Shown piece after piece: positions 24,691 to 33,697 of a stretch of DNA of 64,000 nucleotides. The notes under the pieces were generated by a model, which was given only the letters and a program-made list of their open reading frames with translations, ran no database searches and was not told the origin of the DNA. The translations under genes were made by a program, and so were the position numbers. Each line of letters begins with the position of its first letter. Position 1 is the stretch's first letter. The DNA comes from JAIBJN01 sp963748205 (lineage in GTDB: Bacteria; Actinomycetota; Thermoleophilia; Gaiellales; Gaiellaceae): assembly GCA_963748205.1 (NCBI GenBank), contig CAVVIB010000021.1, positions 186,001-250,000 on the forward strand, given 5' to 3'.

Positions 24691-26229
24691 CTACATCCGC
24701 TCGGGCGCCTCGACCCCGACGAGGTCGAGGCTGCGGGCGATCACTGCCTTCACCGCGGTCACGAGGGCGAGCCGGAAGGCCTGGGCGTCGCTCTCGAGGA
24801 CGCGGTGATGGTGGTAGAAGCGGTGGAAGTCGTCCGCGAGGCGGATGGCGTATGTGGGCAGCGCCTGCGGGCTGCGGCGCTCGGCCGCCTCCGCGACGAT
24901 CCCGGGGAACTCCGCCAGGCGCTTGATGAGATCGCGCTCCTCCTGGGCGATCTCGGCCGGTGCGTCCGCCGCAGGGCCCGCGCCCTCCGCCCGCGCGAGG
25001 ATCCCGGCAATGCGCGCGTGGGCGTACTGGACGTAGTAGACGGGGTTCTTCTCGCTCTTCTCCCGCGCGAGATCGACGTCGACGGTGATCGCCTGGTCGG
25101 GGCCACGGTTGGCGAGGTACCAGCGTCCGGCGTCCACGCCCACCTCGTCGACGAACTCGTCGAGAGTGACGACGTCGCCGCGGCGCTTCGACATCTTCAC
25201 GACGTCGCCGCCCCGCGTCAGGTGGACGAGCTGGTAGAGGATCACCTCGACGCGTTCGGGGTCGTACCCGAGCATGCGCGCGATCACCGCGTACCAGCCG
25301 CGGACGCCGTGGTGGTCGGCGCCGAGCACGTAGATGGCGCGGTCGAAGCCACGGTCGAGCTTGCTGCGCAGGTAGACGATGTCCGCGGCCTCGTAGGTCG
25401 GCAGGCCGCCGCGCTCCTCCGAGCGGATCAGGACGCGGTCCTTCTCGTCCCCGAACGCGGTCGAGCGGATCCAGACCGCGCCGTCGTGCTCGTACGTGTC
25501 GAGGTCGCCGAGCAGCTCCGGGAGATGGGACGCGAGCTCGCTCTGGAGCGCCCAGGAGTCGAAGTGGATGCGGAAGCGCTCCAGGCTCGCTTCGATCTGG
25601 CGCAGCATGGGCGGGACCGGGTCCTCGTCCAGCGCGGCCAGCTCCTCGATGTAGTCGCCGGAGTAGCCGTCCTCGGGAACCGGCTCCCCGCGGCGGACGG
25701 CCTCCACGGACGCGCGGAAGCGGTCCATCTGCGACCCCGCGTCGTTGTAGTAGTACTCGCGCTCGACCTGATGGCCGGCGAAGGCGAGCAGGCGGGCGAC
25801 CGAGTCGCCGTAGGCGCCGTTCCGCGCCGACGCGACGGTGATCGGCCCGGTCGGGTTGGCGCTCACCATCTCGACCTGGACGCGCTCGGGGGTCTCGGCC
25901 GAGCCGCGCCCGTAGTCCGCTCCGGCGGCCACGACCTCGCCCAGGGCTTCGGCGAACCACGCCGGCGAGAGCCAGAGGTTCACGAAGCCCGGAGGGGCCG
26001 ACTCAGCGCGCTCGACGCCCGGCACGGACGTTGCGGTGGCCGCGAGCTCGGCGGCGATCTCGAGCGGCGCGCGCTTGTGGATCCCTGCCAGGCGCAGCGC
26101 GACATTCGTGGCGTAGTCGCCGTGCTCCGCGCTCGCGGGCCGCTCCAGGGTCACCGGCGCGCCTGCGACGCGGCCCAGCTCGTCCTCGAGGCGGCGGAGC
26201 GCGGTCCGTGTGGTGTCGCTCCCCTCCAT
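24691..26229 (-). CDS. argS: Arginyl-tRNA synthetase with altered HIGH motif
   Basis: This 512-residue class Ia synthetase charges tRNA-Arg. The N-terminal Add-1 domain, SANPTGP, EREYYYNDAG, LGADHHGV, VKMSKRRGD (the KMSKS loop) and a DALR anticodon-binding domain (YAIRLADDFHRFYHHHRVL) are all present. The HIGH-equivalent following SANPTGP should read L-HVGH-x-R, but here it reads ITVASAR, with both histidines replaced. It is divergent from the DUF3467 gene. Confidence 0.95.
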   Translation of the reverse strand: MEGSDTTRTALRRLEDELGRVAGAPVTLERPASAEHGDYATNVALRLAGIHKRAPLEIAAELAATATSVPGVERAESAPPGFVNLWLSPAWFAEALGEVVAAGADYGRGSAETPERVQVEMVSANPTGPITVASARNGAYGDSVARLLAFAGHQVEREYYYNDAGSQMDRFRASVEAVRRGEPVPEDGYSGDYIEELAALDEDPVPPMLRQIEASLERFRIHFDSWALQSELASHLPELLGDLDTYEHDGAVWIRSTAFGDEKDRVLIRSEERGGLPTYEAADIVYLRSKLDRGFDRAIYVLGADHHGVRGWYAVIARMLGYDPERVEVILYQLVHLTRGGDVVKMSKRRGDVVTLDEFVDEVGVDAGRWYLANRGPDQAITVDVDLAREKSEKNPVYYVQYAHARIAGILARAEGAGPAADAPAEIAQEERDLIKRLAEFPGIVAEAAERRSPQALPTYAIRLADDFHRFYHHHRVLESDAQAFRLALVTAVKAVIARSLDLVGVEAPERM

Positions 26230-26249
26230 CGCCTATATCGTAGGGAGCC

Positions 26250-26546
26250 GTGGAGGAAGAGCCCCGAGAGAGGCAGTTCAACATCCATCTCGACCCGGAG
26301 AATCTCGCCGGCGTCTACGCGAACTTCGCCAACGTCAGCTTCTCCGACTACGAGTTCACGCTCACGTTCGCGCGCATCGACCACGAGGTCGAGGACGGCG
26401 ACGTGCCCGGCGTCGTGGTCAGCCGCGTGAACATGTCCCCACGCTTCATGCGCGAGCTCCTGGACGCGATGAACGACAGCTGGTCGAAGTGGTCGACCCG
26501 CGAGGGGATCAGGAACCTGCCGGAGCAGCAGTCGGAAGACGTTTGA
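26250..26546 (+). CDS. DUF3467 family protein
   Basis: This 98-residue protein matches the DUF3467 pattern: YANFANVSFSDYEFTLTFARID, then VVVSRVNMSPRFMRELLDAMNDS. The biological role of the family is not known. It starts at the GTG at 26250, 20 bases from the divergent argS start. Its 3' end overlaps the end of the convergent protease gene. Confidence 0.82.
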   Translation: MEEEPRERQFNIHLDPENLAGVYANFANVSFSDYEFTLTFARIDHEVEDGDVPGVVVSRVNMSPRFMRELLDAMNDSWSKWSTREGIRNLPEQQSEDV

Positions 26547-27720
26547 ACGCCTCGGCCATCGCGATCCGCTCCAGCGCGGTCGGATGCGTGCCGAGCCAGA
26601 ACGTCACCCACGCGGGCGGGTCCGGGTCCGAGAGGCTCGTGGTCACGAACCGCTGCTCGAGCGAGACGGCGCTGTCCACGTCCCGCGTGGCCTCGAGCGC
26701 GATCCAGTCGGCCTCGGCCTCGTAGCGGCGCGAGACCGCGTTCGTGAGCGGCTGCACGGCGAGGACGTACGCGAGCGCGAGCGCAAGCCCGAGGGGGACG
26801 AGCCGCGGCTGCGAGAGGCCTCCCCACCGCTCCGTGACGCGGGCGAGCAGGAAGACACCTGGCACGGCAAGCAGCGCGAACCAGGCGAGCCCCTTCCAGA
26901 GATGCCGCCGCTCCACGTGGCCGAGCTCGTGGGCGGTCACGACGAGGATCTCGCCCTCGGTGAAGCGGCCGTCGAGGAGCGTGTCGTAGAGCACGACGCG
27001 CCGCGTCGGGCCGATCCCGGCGACGTAGGCGTTGGCGGTCGTCGTGCGCCGGCTCGCGTCCGCGACGCGCACGTCGTCGACCTCGACCCCCATCTGCGCC
27101 GCCAGCTGCTCGATGCGCGCGGCCAGCTCGCGGTCCTCGAGCGGCTCGATGCGGTTGAAGAGCGGCTGGATCACGAGCGGCTGCGCGAGGACGAAGACGG
27201 CTGCGATCCCGACCAGCGCAGGCGCGCCCGCGAGCCACCAGCGCCGGCCGAGGCGGCCGGCCAGCCAGAGCGTCCCGGCGACGGCGATGGACACGAGCAC
27301 GGCCTGCACCCCGAGCGAGGTCAAGCGGTCGACGAGCCAGCCGCCCCAGCCCTGCTCCGTCAGTCCGTAGTCGCGGCGCCGTACGTGGGTGACGGCGGCG
27401 AACGGCAGGCCGGAGAGCCAGACGGCGACCACGACGGCGAGGCCCACGAGGACGCCCGTGCGGATCCGCCCCCGGCCGACGCGCCCGAGCCGGTCGGCGA
27501 GGAACCGCGCTTTCCAGACGCACAGCGCGAGGACCGCGATCTCGGCGGCGAGCGATCCGAGGTAGAGCAGGCGGGAGATGCGCCGGTAGTCGTCGATGCG
27601 CTCGAGCTCGGCGGCGGAGAAGTACGCGCCCGGATCGAGGCTCGGCAGCGCGAGGTCCGGGACCTCGGTTCCCCAGAGGAGAATCCCCGCCGCGATCCCG
27701 CCCGCAGCGGCCGCGAGCAC
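26509..27720 (-). CDS. M48-family membrane metalloprotease
   Basis: This protein of about 403 residues has several N-terminal membrane helices and a C-terminal M48 domain. The zinc motif VVTAHELGHVERRH is followed by further helices, and RRYEAEADWIALE supplies the third ligand. It resembles Ste24/HtpX-type proteases acting at the membrane. The GTG at 27718-27720 is the first conventional start that avoids the divergent phosphoesterase gene. A CTG at 27742-27744 would add LTLAQRLA. Confidence 0.85.
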   Translation of the reverse strand: MLAAAAGGIAAGILLWGTEVPDLALPSLDPGAYFSAAELERIDDYRRISRLLYLGSLAAEIAVLALCVWKARFLADRLGRVGRGRIRTGVLVGLAVVVAVWLSGLPFAAVTHVRRRDYGLTEQGWGGWLVDRLTSLGVQAVLVSIAVAGTLWLAGRLGRRWWLAGAPALVGIAAVFVLAQPLVIQPLFNRIEPLEDRELAARIEQLAAQMGVEVDDVRVADASRRTTTANAYVAGIGPTRRVVLYDTLLDGRFTEGEILVVTAHELGHVERRHLWKGLAWFALLAVPGVFLLARVTERWGGLSQPRLVPLGLALALAYVLAVQPLTNAVSRRYEAEADWIALEATRDVDSAVSLEQRFVTTSLSDPDPPAWVTFWLGTHPTALERIAMAEAFKRLPTAAPAGS

Positions 27721-27750
27721 GGCTAGGCGCTGCGCTAACGTCAGCCTGCT

Positions 27751-28473
27751 GTGCGGGTCGCGATCGTCTCTGACATCCACGGAAACCTCCATGCCCTCGA
27801 GGCGGTGCTGGAGGCGATCGACCGGGATGCCCCCGACGCGATCTGGTGCCTGGGCGACCTGGTCGGATACGGCCCACGCCCGAATCGCTGCTGTGCCCTC
27901 GTGGCCGAGCGGGCTGACGTCTGCCTGATAGGAAATCACGACCTCGCCGTCCTCGGGCGGCTCGACCTGGACGACTTCCAGCCGGACGCGGCGCTGAGCG
28001 CGCGCTGGACGACCGCCGCGCTCGAGGACGAGGGGCGCGTCTACCTCGAGTCACTCGTGTCGAGCGGGGAGCGCGAGGGCGTCGGCCTCTTCCACGCGAG
28101 CCCGCGCGACCCGGTCTGGGAGTACGTCCTCACGCCGGACGTCGCCGCGGCGTCGATGGCGGCGACGAGCCAGGAGCTCGTCCTCGTCGGCCACAGCCAC
28201 GTGGCGCTCCACTACCGGCTCTCGGACGGGATGCTCCTCCCCGCTGACCACGGAACGGAGCTCGGCCTCTCGGGCGACCGGTGGCTCCTCAACCCGGGCT
28301 CGGTCGGCCAGCCGCGCGACACCGACCCTCGCGCAGCCTGGATGCTGCTCGACCTGGAGGCGCGGCGCGCCTCGTACCGGCGCGTCGAGTACGACATCGC
28401 AAGGACGCAGCAGGAGATCCGCGACCGCGGTCTCCCCGAGGCGCTCGCAGCGCGGCTGGAGTTCGGCGTCTAG
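27751..28473 (+). CDS. Metallophosphoesterase (YfcE/MJ0936-like)
   Basis: This 240-residue calcineurin-fold phosphoesterase has VAIVSDIHGNLHALEAVLE, IWCLGDLVGYGP, CLIGNHD, LVGHSHVALHYR and LNPGSVGQPRD. The complete set of metal-binding residues suggests activity, probably on a nucleotide or other phosphoester. Start GTG at 27751. It is divergent from the M48 protease gene with only about 30 bases between. Confidence 0.88.
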   Translation: MRVAIVSDIHGNLHALEAVLEAIDRDAPDAIWCLGDLVGYGPRPNRCCALVAERADVCLIGNHDLAVLGRLDLDDFQPDAALSARWTTAALEDEGRVYLESLVSSGEREGVGLFHASPRDPVWEYVLTPDVAAASMAATSQELVLVGHSHVALHYRLSDGMLLPADHGTELGLSGDRWLLNPGSVGQPRDTDPRAAWMLLDLEARRASYRRVEYDIARTQQEIRDRGLPEALAARLEFGV

Positions 28474-28476
28474 CGG

Positions 28477-29058
28477 CTAGCGCTGCGCGACGGGCTGGCG
28501 CGAGACCTCGACCTCGATGCCCTCGCGCTCGAGCGCGAGCTGCACCTCTTCGCGCGCCTTGAAGATCCGCCACTTGACCGTGGCGAGCGTGATCTCGAGC
28601 GAGTCGGCGATCTCCGTGTAGGAGAGGCCGACGACGTCGCGGAGGAGGAGCGCCATCTTGAGGTCGGGGTTGAGGAGCGCGACGGCGCGCCAGACCGCGT
28701 CGATGACCTCGACGCGCTCGGGCGGGGCGTCGACGACCTCGAGCGGCGGGAGATCGTCGAGCGTGACGACCACCTGCGGCTTGCGGTCACGGGCGCGGAG
28801 CTCGTCGAGCACGCGGTTCTTGGCGATCTGGAAGAGCCAGGTCGTGAACCGGCACCGGAGCGAGAAGCCCGGGAGCCCCTGGTAGATGCGGAGGAAGATC
28901 TCCTGCGTCAGGTCCTCGGCCAGCGCGCGATCCCCGACCATGCGCAGCACGTAGTTGAAGACGGGCCCCTGGTACATCTCGAGGATCGTCTGAAAGGCGC
29001 GTTCCTCCCGCTTTTGCGCTCGGCGCAGCAGGAGATGATCGGGTTGAGGAAGTGGCAC
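28477..29058 (-). CDS. ECF-type RNA polymerase sigma factor
   Basis: This 193-residue sigma70-family factor shows region 2 (YQGPVFNYVLRMVGDRALAEDLTQEIFLRIY, RCRFTTWLFQIAKN) and region 4 (LRDVVGLSYTEIADSLEITLATVKWRIFKAREEV). Start GTG at 29056-29058. It lies downstream of gpmI on the same strand, so it may be read from the glycolytic operon. No anti-sigma gene is adjacent here. Confidence 0.85.
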   Translation of the reverse strand: MPLPQPDHLLLRRAQKREERAFQTILEMYQGPVFNYVLRMVGDRALAEDLTQEIFLRIYQGLPGFSLRCRFTTWLFQIAKNRVLDELRARDRKPQVVVTLDDLPPLEVVDAPPERVEVIDAVWRAVALLNPDLKMALLLRDVVGLSYTEIADSLEITLATVKWRIFKAREEVQLALEREGIEVEVSRQPVAQR

Positions 29059-29102
29059 GCTTGTGACCCGGGCCGCGGGGTGCTCGGAGTATAGCCCTGA
29101 CG

Positions 29103-30590
29103 TTAGACCGGATGGATCAGTTCCCTGCCGGTCATCCCCTCCGCGAGGGGGATACCGAGAAGCCACAGACACGTTGGTACTAGATCGGCAAGGGCCCCGC
29201 CGTCCTCAACCCCAACGTTTTCCAGGGTGATGACCAGGGGAACCGGGTTCGTGGTGTGCGCGGTGTGTGGGCTCACACCGTCTTCCGCGAGCAGCGTCTC
29301 GGCGTTGCCGTGGTCGGCGGTGATCAGGCAGACGCCGCCCGCGGCCTCCACCGCCTCGACGATGCGGCCGAGCGCGGCGTCGGTGGCCTCGACCGCGGCG
29401 ACCACGGCCGGAATCACCCCGGTGTGGCCGACCATGTCGGGATTGGCGAAGTTGACGATCGCGAAGCGGTAGCCGCCGCCGACCTCCTCGGCGACGCGCT
29501 CGGCGACGCCGGCCACGGACATCTCGGGCTTCTTGTCGTACGTGGGGACGTCGCGCGGCGAGGGGACGAGGATGCGGGTCTCGCCCGGCCACTCCTCCTC
29601 CCTGCCGCCGTTGAAGAAGTACGTCACGTGGGCGTACTTCTCCGTCTCGGCCGCGTGGAGCTGGCGCGCGTCGTGCGCGGCGAGCACCTCGGCCATCGTC
29701 CCGCTGACCTCCTGCTCCTCCAGGGCGACCGGGCAATCGAGCTCGGCGCTGTACCGCGTCATGGTCGTCAGGTCGAGGTCTTGCTCGAGGAGCTTCTGCG
29801 AGAGCTGCCGCGCGCGATCGGGGCGGAAGTTGAAGTGAATCGCCGCGTCGTCCGTGCCGAGCCGCGGGCCGGGCAGCACGACGGGCTCCACGAACTCGTC
29901 CGTGACCCCGCGGGCGTAGGAGGCCTCGATCGCCGCGACCGGGTCGTCGGCCTCCTCGCCCTTCCCGGCGAGGATCGCCGCCAGCGCGCGCTCGGTCCGC
30001 TCCCAGCGCTGGTCGCGGTCCATGGCGTAGTAGCGGCCGCAGACCGTGACGATGCGGGCTCCTTCGGCGACGAGCTCGGCGAGGTCGTTCCGGGCCGAGG
30101 TCGGCGAGACGTCGCGCCCGTCGGTGAAGGCGTGCACGAAGGTCCGCTCGGCCATGTCCTCGCGGCGGGCGAGCTCGAGCAGGGCCCTCAGGTGGTCGAT
30201 GTGCGAGTGGACGCCGCCGTAGGAGACGAGGCCGAGCAGGTGGACGTTGCCGCCGCGCTCGCGCGCCCGGCGAAAGGCTCCGACGAGCGCCCGGTTCTCG
30301 AACAGCTCGCCGGTCTCGATCGCCCTGTTGACGCGCATGAGATCTTGGAAGATCACGCGGCCGGCGCCGATCGTGAGGTGGCCGACCTCCGAGTTCCCCA
30401 TCTGTCCGGGCGGAAGGCCGACGTCCTCGCCGGAGGCGCGCAGCGTCGTGTGGGGATAGCGCGCCCAGAGCTCGTCGAAGATGGGCGTGTCCGCCAGCTC
30501 GACCGCGTTCCCGGGGCCCGGCGGTGCGCACCCCCAGCCGTCGAGGATGACGAGCGCTACGAGCGGGTAAGGCGGGCCGCTGTCTCGCAA
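29103..30590 (-). CDS. gpmI: 2,3-bisphosphoglycerate-independent phosphoglycerate mutase
   Basis: This 495-residue alkaline-phosphatase superfamily mutase interconverts 3- and 2-phosphoglycerate. It has LVILDGWG, QMGNSEVGHLTIGAG (nucleophilic Ser), HAFTDGRDVSP, FFNGGREEEWPGE, FANPDMVGHTG and ITADHGNAE. The TTG start overlaps the 3' end of tpiA by 34 bases, since no other start precedes the conserved N-terminus. The enzyme supplies the 2-phosphoglycerate needed for the cDPG branch. Confidence 0.94.
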   Translation of the reverse strand: MRDSGPPYPLVALVILDGWGCAPPGPGNAVELADTPIFDELWARYPHTTLRASGEDVGLPPGQMGNSEVGHLTIGAGRVIFQDLMRVNRAIETGELFENRALVGAFRRARERGGNVHLLGLVSYGGVHSHIDHLRALLELARREDMAERTFVHAFTDGRDVSPTSARNDLAELVAEGARIVTVCGRYYAMDRDQRWERTERALAAILAGKGEEADDPVAAIEASYARGVTDEFVEPVVLPGPRLGTDDAAIHFNFRPDRARQLSQKLLEQDLDLTTMTRYSAELDCPVALEEQEVSGTMAEVLAAHDARQLHAAETEKYAHVTYFFNGGREEEWPGETRILVPSPRDVPTYDKKPEMSVAGVAERVAEEVGGGYRFAIVNFANPDMVGHTGVIPAVVAAVEATDAALGRIVEAVEAAGGVCLITADHGNAETLLAEDGVSPHTAHTTNPVPLVITLENVGVEDGGALADLVPTCLWLLGIPLAEGMTGRELIHPV

Positions 30591-31309
30591 ATCGCGGTGA
30601 AGGAGTCGACCTCGAGCGAGGCTCCGCCGACGAGGGCGCCGTCGACGTCGTCCTGGGAGAGGAGCTCCTCGGCGTTGTCGGGCTTCACCGAGCCGCCGTA
30701 GAGGACGCGCTCGACCGGGTAGATGCTCTTGACCAGCGCGTGGGCCTCATGGGCCATCTCGGGCGTGGCGGTCTTGCCGGTGCCGATCGCCCAGACGGGC
30801 TCGTAGGCAACGGCGAGCGCCGCCGTCGGTTCGGGGATCGCCTCGGCGAGCGCACCCACCTGGCGGCGGAGGACGTCCTCGGTCGCGTCGTGCTCGCGCT
30901 CGTCGAGCGTCTCCCCGACGCAGGCGATGACGTCGAGCCCCGCCTCGAGGGCGGCCGCGGCGCGGAGGGCGGCGGTCTCGTCGGTCTCGCCGAAGTACTG
31001 CCGCCGCTCCGAGTGGCCGACGATGGCGCCGGCGACGCCGGAGGCGATGAGCATCGAGCGCGAGACCTCGCCGGTGAACGCCCCCTCCTCGGCCCAGTGG
31101 ACGTTCTGGGCGAAGACGCGGATCCCGCTCTCCTCCAGCTCCTCGACGGCCGCGTGGAGGGAGACGAACGACGGCGCGACCACGATGTCGACGCCGGCGA
31201 GCTCTTCCATGCCGAGCTCGCCGATGTGGTCCAGCAGGCCGGCACAGAACGCGGCGGTCTCCCCCGGCCCCTTGTGCATCTTCCAGTTGCCGGCGATCAG
31301 CACGGACAT
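30557..31309 (-). CDS. tpiA: Triosephosphate isomerase
   Basis: This 250-residue TIM barrel is complete: IAGNWKMHKGP (Lys), IVGHSERRQYFGE (His), VAYEPVWAIGTGKTA (Glu and flexible loop), RVLYGGSVKPDNA and VDGALVGGASL. It interconverts dihydroxyacetone phosphate and glyceraldehyde-3-phosphate. It is the third gene of gap-pgk-tpiA-gpmI. Confidence 0.96.
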   Translation of the reverse strand: MSVLIAGNWKMHKGPGETAAFCAGLLDHIGELGMEELAGVDIVVAPSFVSLHAAVEELEESGIRVFAQNVHWAEEGAFTGEVSRSMLIASGVAGAIVGHSERRQYFGETDETAALRAAAALEAGLDVIACVGETLDEREHDATEDVLRRQVGALAEAIPEPTAALAVAYEPVWAIGTGKTATPEMAHEAHALVKSIYPVERVLYGGSVKPDNAEELLSQDDVDGALVGGASLEVDSFTAICETAARLTRS

Positions 31310-31405
31310 GTCCTCCTGGGGCGACGTCTCGGGGCGCCCCCCAATTTCAGCCTATCGCCGGAATCGGCGCGGATGGGAGACGGGAGTGTGGCGAGTGTGT
31401 GCATG

Positions 31406-32440
31406 TCACGCGGCGGGGATGACGGCGACTCCCGGAAGCTCCTTGCCCTCCAGGAACTCGAGGGACGCGCCGCCGCCCGTCGAGATCCAGTCGATGCGGT
31501 CGGCGAGGCCCAGCTCCTCGACCGCGCGCACGGAATCGCCGCCGCCCACGACCGTCCGCGCTTTCTCCGCGGCGGCCACGGCCTCGGCGACCGCCTTCGT
31601 GCCCTCCGCGAAGCGCGGCCACTCGAACACGCCCATCGGCCCGTTCCAGAAGACCGTGCGCGCCTCGGCGACGCGCGCGGCGAACCGCTCCTGCGTCTTC
31701 GGCCCGATGTCGAGACCGAGCCAGCCCTCGGGAACCTCGTTCCAGGACACGACCTTCGACTCCGCGTCCGCTTCGAAGGCTGCCGCCGCGACGACGTCCT
31801 CGGGCAGCTCGTATCCCGCGTCGCGGTCGACCTCCTCGGCCATCTTGCCGCCGATCAGCACCGTGTCCGCCTTCTCGCCGAGCGAGCGCAGGACGCCGAT
31901 CTTGTCCTCGACCTTCGCGCCGCCGAGGATCGCAACGAACGGCCGCTCCGGGGCCTCGAGGAGCGAGCCGAGCTCCTTCAGCTCCCGCAGGAGCAGCAGC
32001 CCGGCGTAGGACGGGAGCTGGTGCGCGACGCCCACGGTGGAGGCGTGCGCCCGGTGCGCGGATCCGAAGGCGTCGTTGACGAACACGTCGCCGTGCGCGG
32101 CCAGCTCGCGCGCGTACGAGTCGTCGTTCTCGGTCTCGCGCGGGTCGAAGCGCGTGTTCTCCAGCAGCCGGACCCGCTCGTCCGACAGCACCTCGCGGAG
32201 CCGCGCTTCGACCGGCTTCAGCGAGCAGGAGGGGTCGGGGCCCTTCGGGCGGCCGAGGTGCGACATGAGGACGACCTGCGCGGCGCCCTTGTCCAGCACG
32301 AGCTGGATGGTCGGCAGCGCGGCCCGGATCCGCGTGTCGTCCGCGACCCGGCCGTCCTCGAGCGGGACGTTGAAGTCGACGCGGGCCAGGACGCGCAGGC
32401 CGGCGACGTCGGCCTCCTCGACGGAGCGCGGGAGCCTCAA
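31406..32440 (-). CDS. pgk: Phosphoglycerate kinase (short form)
   Basis: This 344-residue protein is shorter than the usual ~390. It keeps VLARVDFNVPL, MSHLGRPKG, LLENTRFDPRE, FVNDAFGSAHRAHAS, LGGAKVEDKIGV, WNGPMGVFEWPRFAEGT, GGGDSVRAVEELG and STGGGASLEFLEGK. About 24 residues are missing after IGGKMAEE, where normal enzymes carry a helical segment before LPxDVVVA. The TTG start at 32438-32440 lies one base after the gap stop codon (TAG). Confidence 0.92.
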   Translation of the reverse strand: MRLPRSVEEADVAGLRVLARVDFNVPLEDGRVADDTRIRAALPTIQLVLDKGAAQVVLMSHLGRPKGPDPSCSLKPVEARLREVLSDERVRLLENTRFDPRETENDDSYARELAAHGDVFVNDAFGSAHRAHASTVGVAHQLPSYAGLLLLRELKELGSLLEAPERPFVAILGGAKVEDKIGVLRSLGEKADTVLIGGKMAEEVDRDAGYELPEDVVAAAAFEADAESKVVSWNEVPEGWLGLDIGPKTQERFAARVAEARTVFWNGPMGVFEWPRFAEGTKAVAEAVAAAEKARTVVGGGDSVRAVEELGLADRIDWISTGGGASLEFLEGKELPGVAVIPAA

Positions 32441-32441
32441 G

Positions 32442-33437
32442 CTAGAGGCGCTGGACGAGGTCGACCAGACGGCAGCTGTAGCCCCACTCGTTGTCGTACC
32501 AGCCGAAGACCTTGACGGTGTTGCCCCGCGCCATGGTGAGCGCGCTGTCGAAGATGCACGAGTACGAGTCGCCGACGATGTCCGACGAGACGATCGGCTC
32601 CTCCGTGTAGCGGAGGATGCCCTCGAGCGCCCCGGAGTCGGCAACCTCGGCGAAGCGCGCGTTCACCTCGTCGGCGGTCACCTCGCTCCCGAGGTATGCC
32701 ACGAAGTCCGTGAGCGAGCCGTCCGGGACGGGCGCCCGCACCGAGATGCCGTCCACCTTGCCCTGGAGCTCGGGGATCACGAGGCCGATCGCCTTGGCCG
32801 CGCCGGTGGAGGTCGGGATCAGGTTGATCGCGGCCGCGCGGGCGCGACGGAGGTCCTTGTGCGGGAGGTCGAGGATCTGCTGGTCGTTCGTGTACGCGTG
32901 GATCGTGGTCATGAAGCCCGACTCGATCCCCCAGGCGTCGTTCAGCACCTTGGCGAGCGGCGCGACACAGTTCGTCGTGCAGGACGCGTTCGAGACGATC
33001 TTGTGCTGCTCCGGGTCGTAGGAGTCCTCGTTGACGCCCAGCACGAGGGTCACGTCCGGATCGGTCGCCGGCGCGGAGATGAGGACTCTGGACGCGCCAG
33101 CATCCAGGTGGAGCTGCGCCTTGTCGCGCGAGGTGAAGAGCCCGGTCGACTCGAGGACGACGTCGACCCCGAGGTCGCCCCAGGGGAGCGCGGCAGGGTC
33201 TCGCTCGTTCAGGAGCTTGAGCTCGTCGCCGTCGACGCGGATCGCGCCGTCGGCCGCCTCGATCTCGGCGTCGAGCGGGCCGAGCACCGAGTCGTACTTG
33301 AGCAAGTGGGCCATCGTCTTCGCGTCGCCGAGGTCGTTGACCGCGACGATCTCGACATCGGCATTCCGCTTGCGGGCCGAGCGGAAGAAGTTGCGACCGA
33401 TCCGCCCGAACCCGTTGATTCCCACCCGCACGCTCAT
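32442..33437 (-). CDS. gap: Type I glyceraldehyde-3-phosphate dehydrogenase
   Basis: This 331-residue protein has VGINGFGRIGRNFFR, SNASCTTNCVAPLAKVL (catalytic Cys), TTIHAYTNDQ, NLIPTSTGAAKA and FGWYDNEWGYS. Asp in VNDLGD suggests NAD as cofactor. It is first in gap-pgk-tpiA-gpmI and downstream of the WhiA-containing gene, an order common in Gram-positive bacteria. The ATG at 33435-33437 follows GGGGAG. Confidence 0.97.
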   Translation of the reverse strand: MSVRVGINGFGRIGRNFFRSARKRNADVEIVAVNDLGDAKTMAHLLKYDSVLGPLDAEIEAADGAIRVDGDELKLLNERDPAALPWGDLGVDVVLESTGLFTSRDKAQLHLDAGASRVLISAPATDPDVTLVLGVNEDSYDPEQHKIVSNASCTTNCVAPLAKVLNDAWGIESGFMTTIHAYTNDQQILDLPHKDLRRARAAAINLIPTSTGAAKAIGLVIPELQGKVDGISVRAPVPDGSLTDFVAYLGSEVTADEVNARFAEVADSGALEGILRYTEEPIVSSDIVGDSYSCIFDSALTMARGNTVKVFGWYDNEWGYSCRLVDLVQRL

Positions 33438-33468
33438 CCCATCTCCCCTCGACGTTTTCAGCGCGGCG

Positions 33469-33474
33469 ATTCTA
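33469..33474 (-). promoter_or_regulatory. Possible -10 element of gap operon
   Basis: The reverse strand reads TAGAAT about 32 bases before the gap start, with a weak TTTTCC 16 bases further upstream. The 33438-33697 interval holds no gene, so an operon promoter here is reasonable. Confidence 0.35.
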
Positions 33475-33697
33475 TCCGGGCGCGCTCCGCGGAAAACGCC
33501 GGGTGGGAAATTCTGGACGGGAGCCTCTTGCGCACCAACTCGGTGCGGATTACGCTCGCCGAGAGAGCGGGTCTGCGCTCGTCGGGCGTCGGATTCAGAC
33601 CCCGTCCGGCGTCACGGTCTGGAGCGTGGCTCAAGGCGGAGGGGGAGGTCGTCCTCGGAGCTTCCCCTCCGGCCCGCTCTCAACCCTTTCGCCGCCG

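Noticed and set aside
30740..32515. 591-codon plus-strand frame opposite pgk and tpiA
   Set aside because: Antisense shadow of the glycolytic genes, with no motifs of its own.
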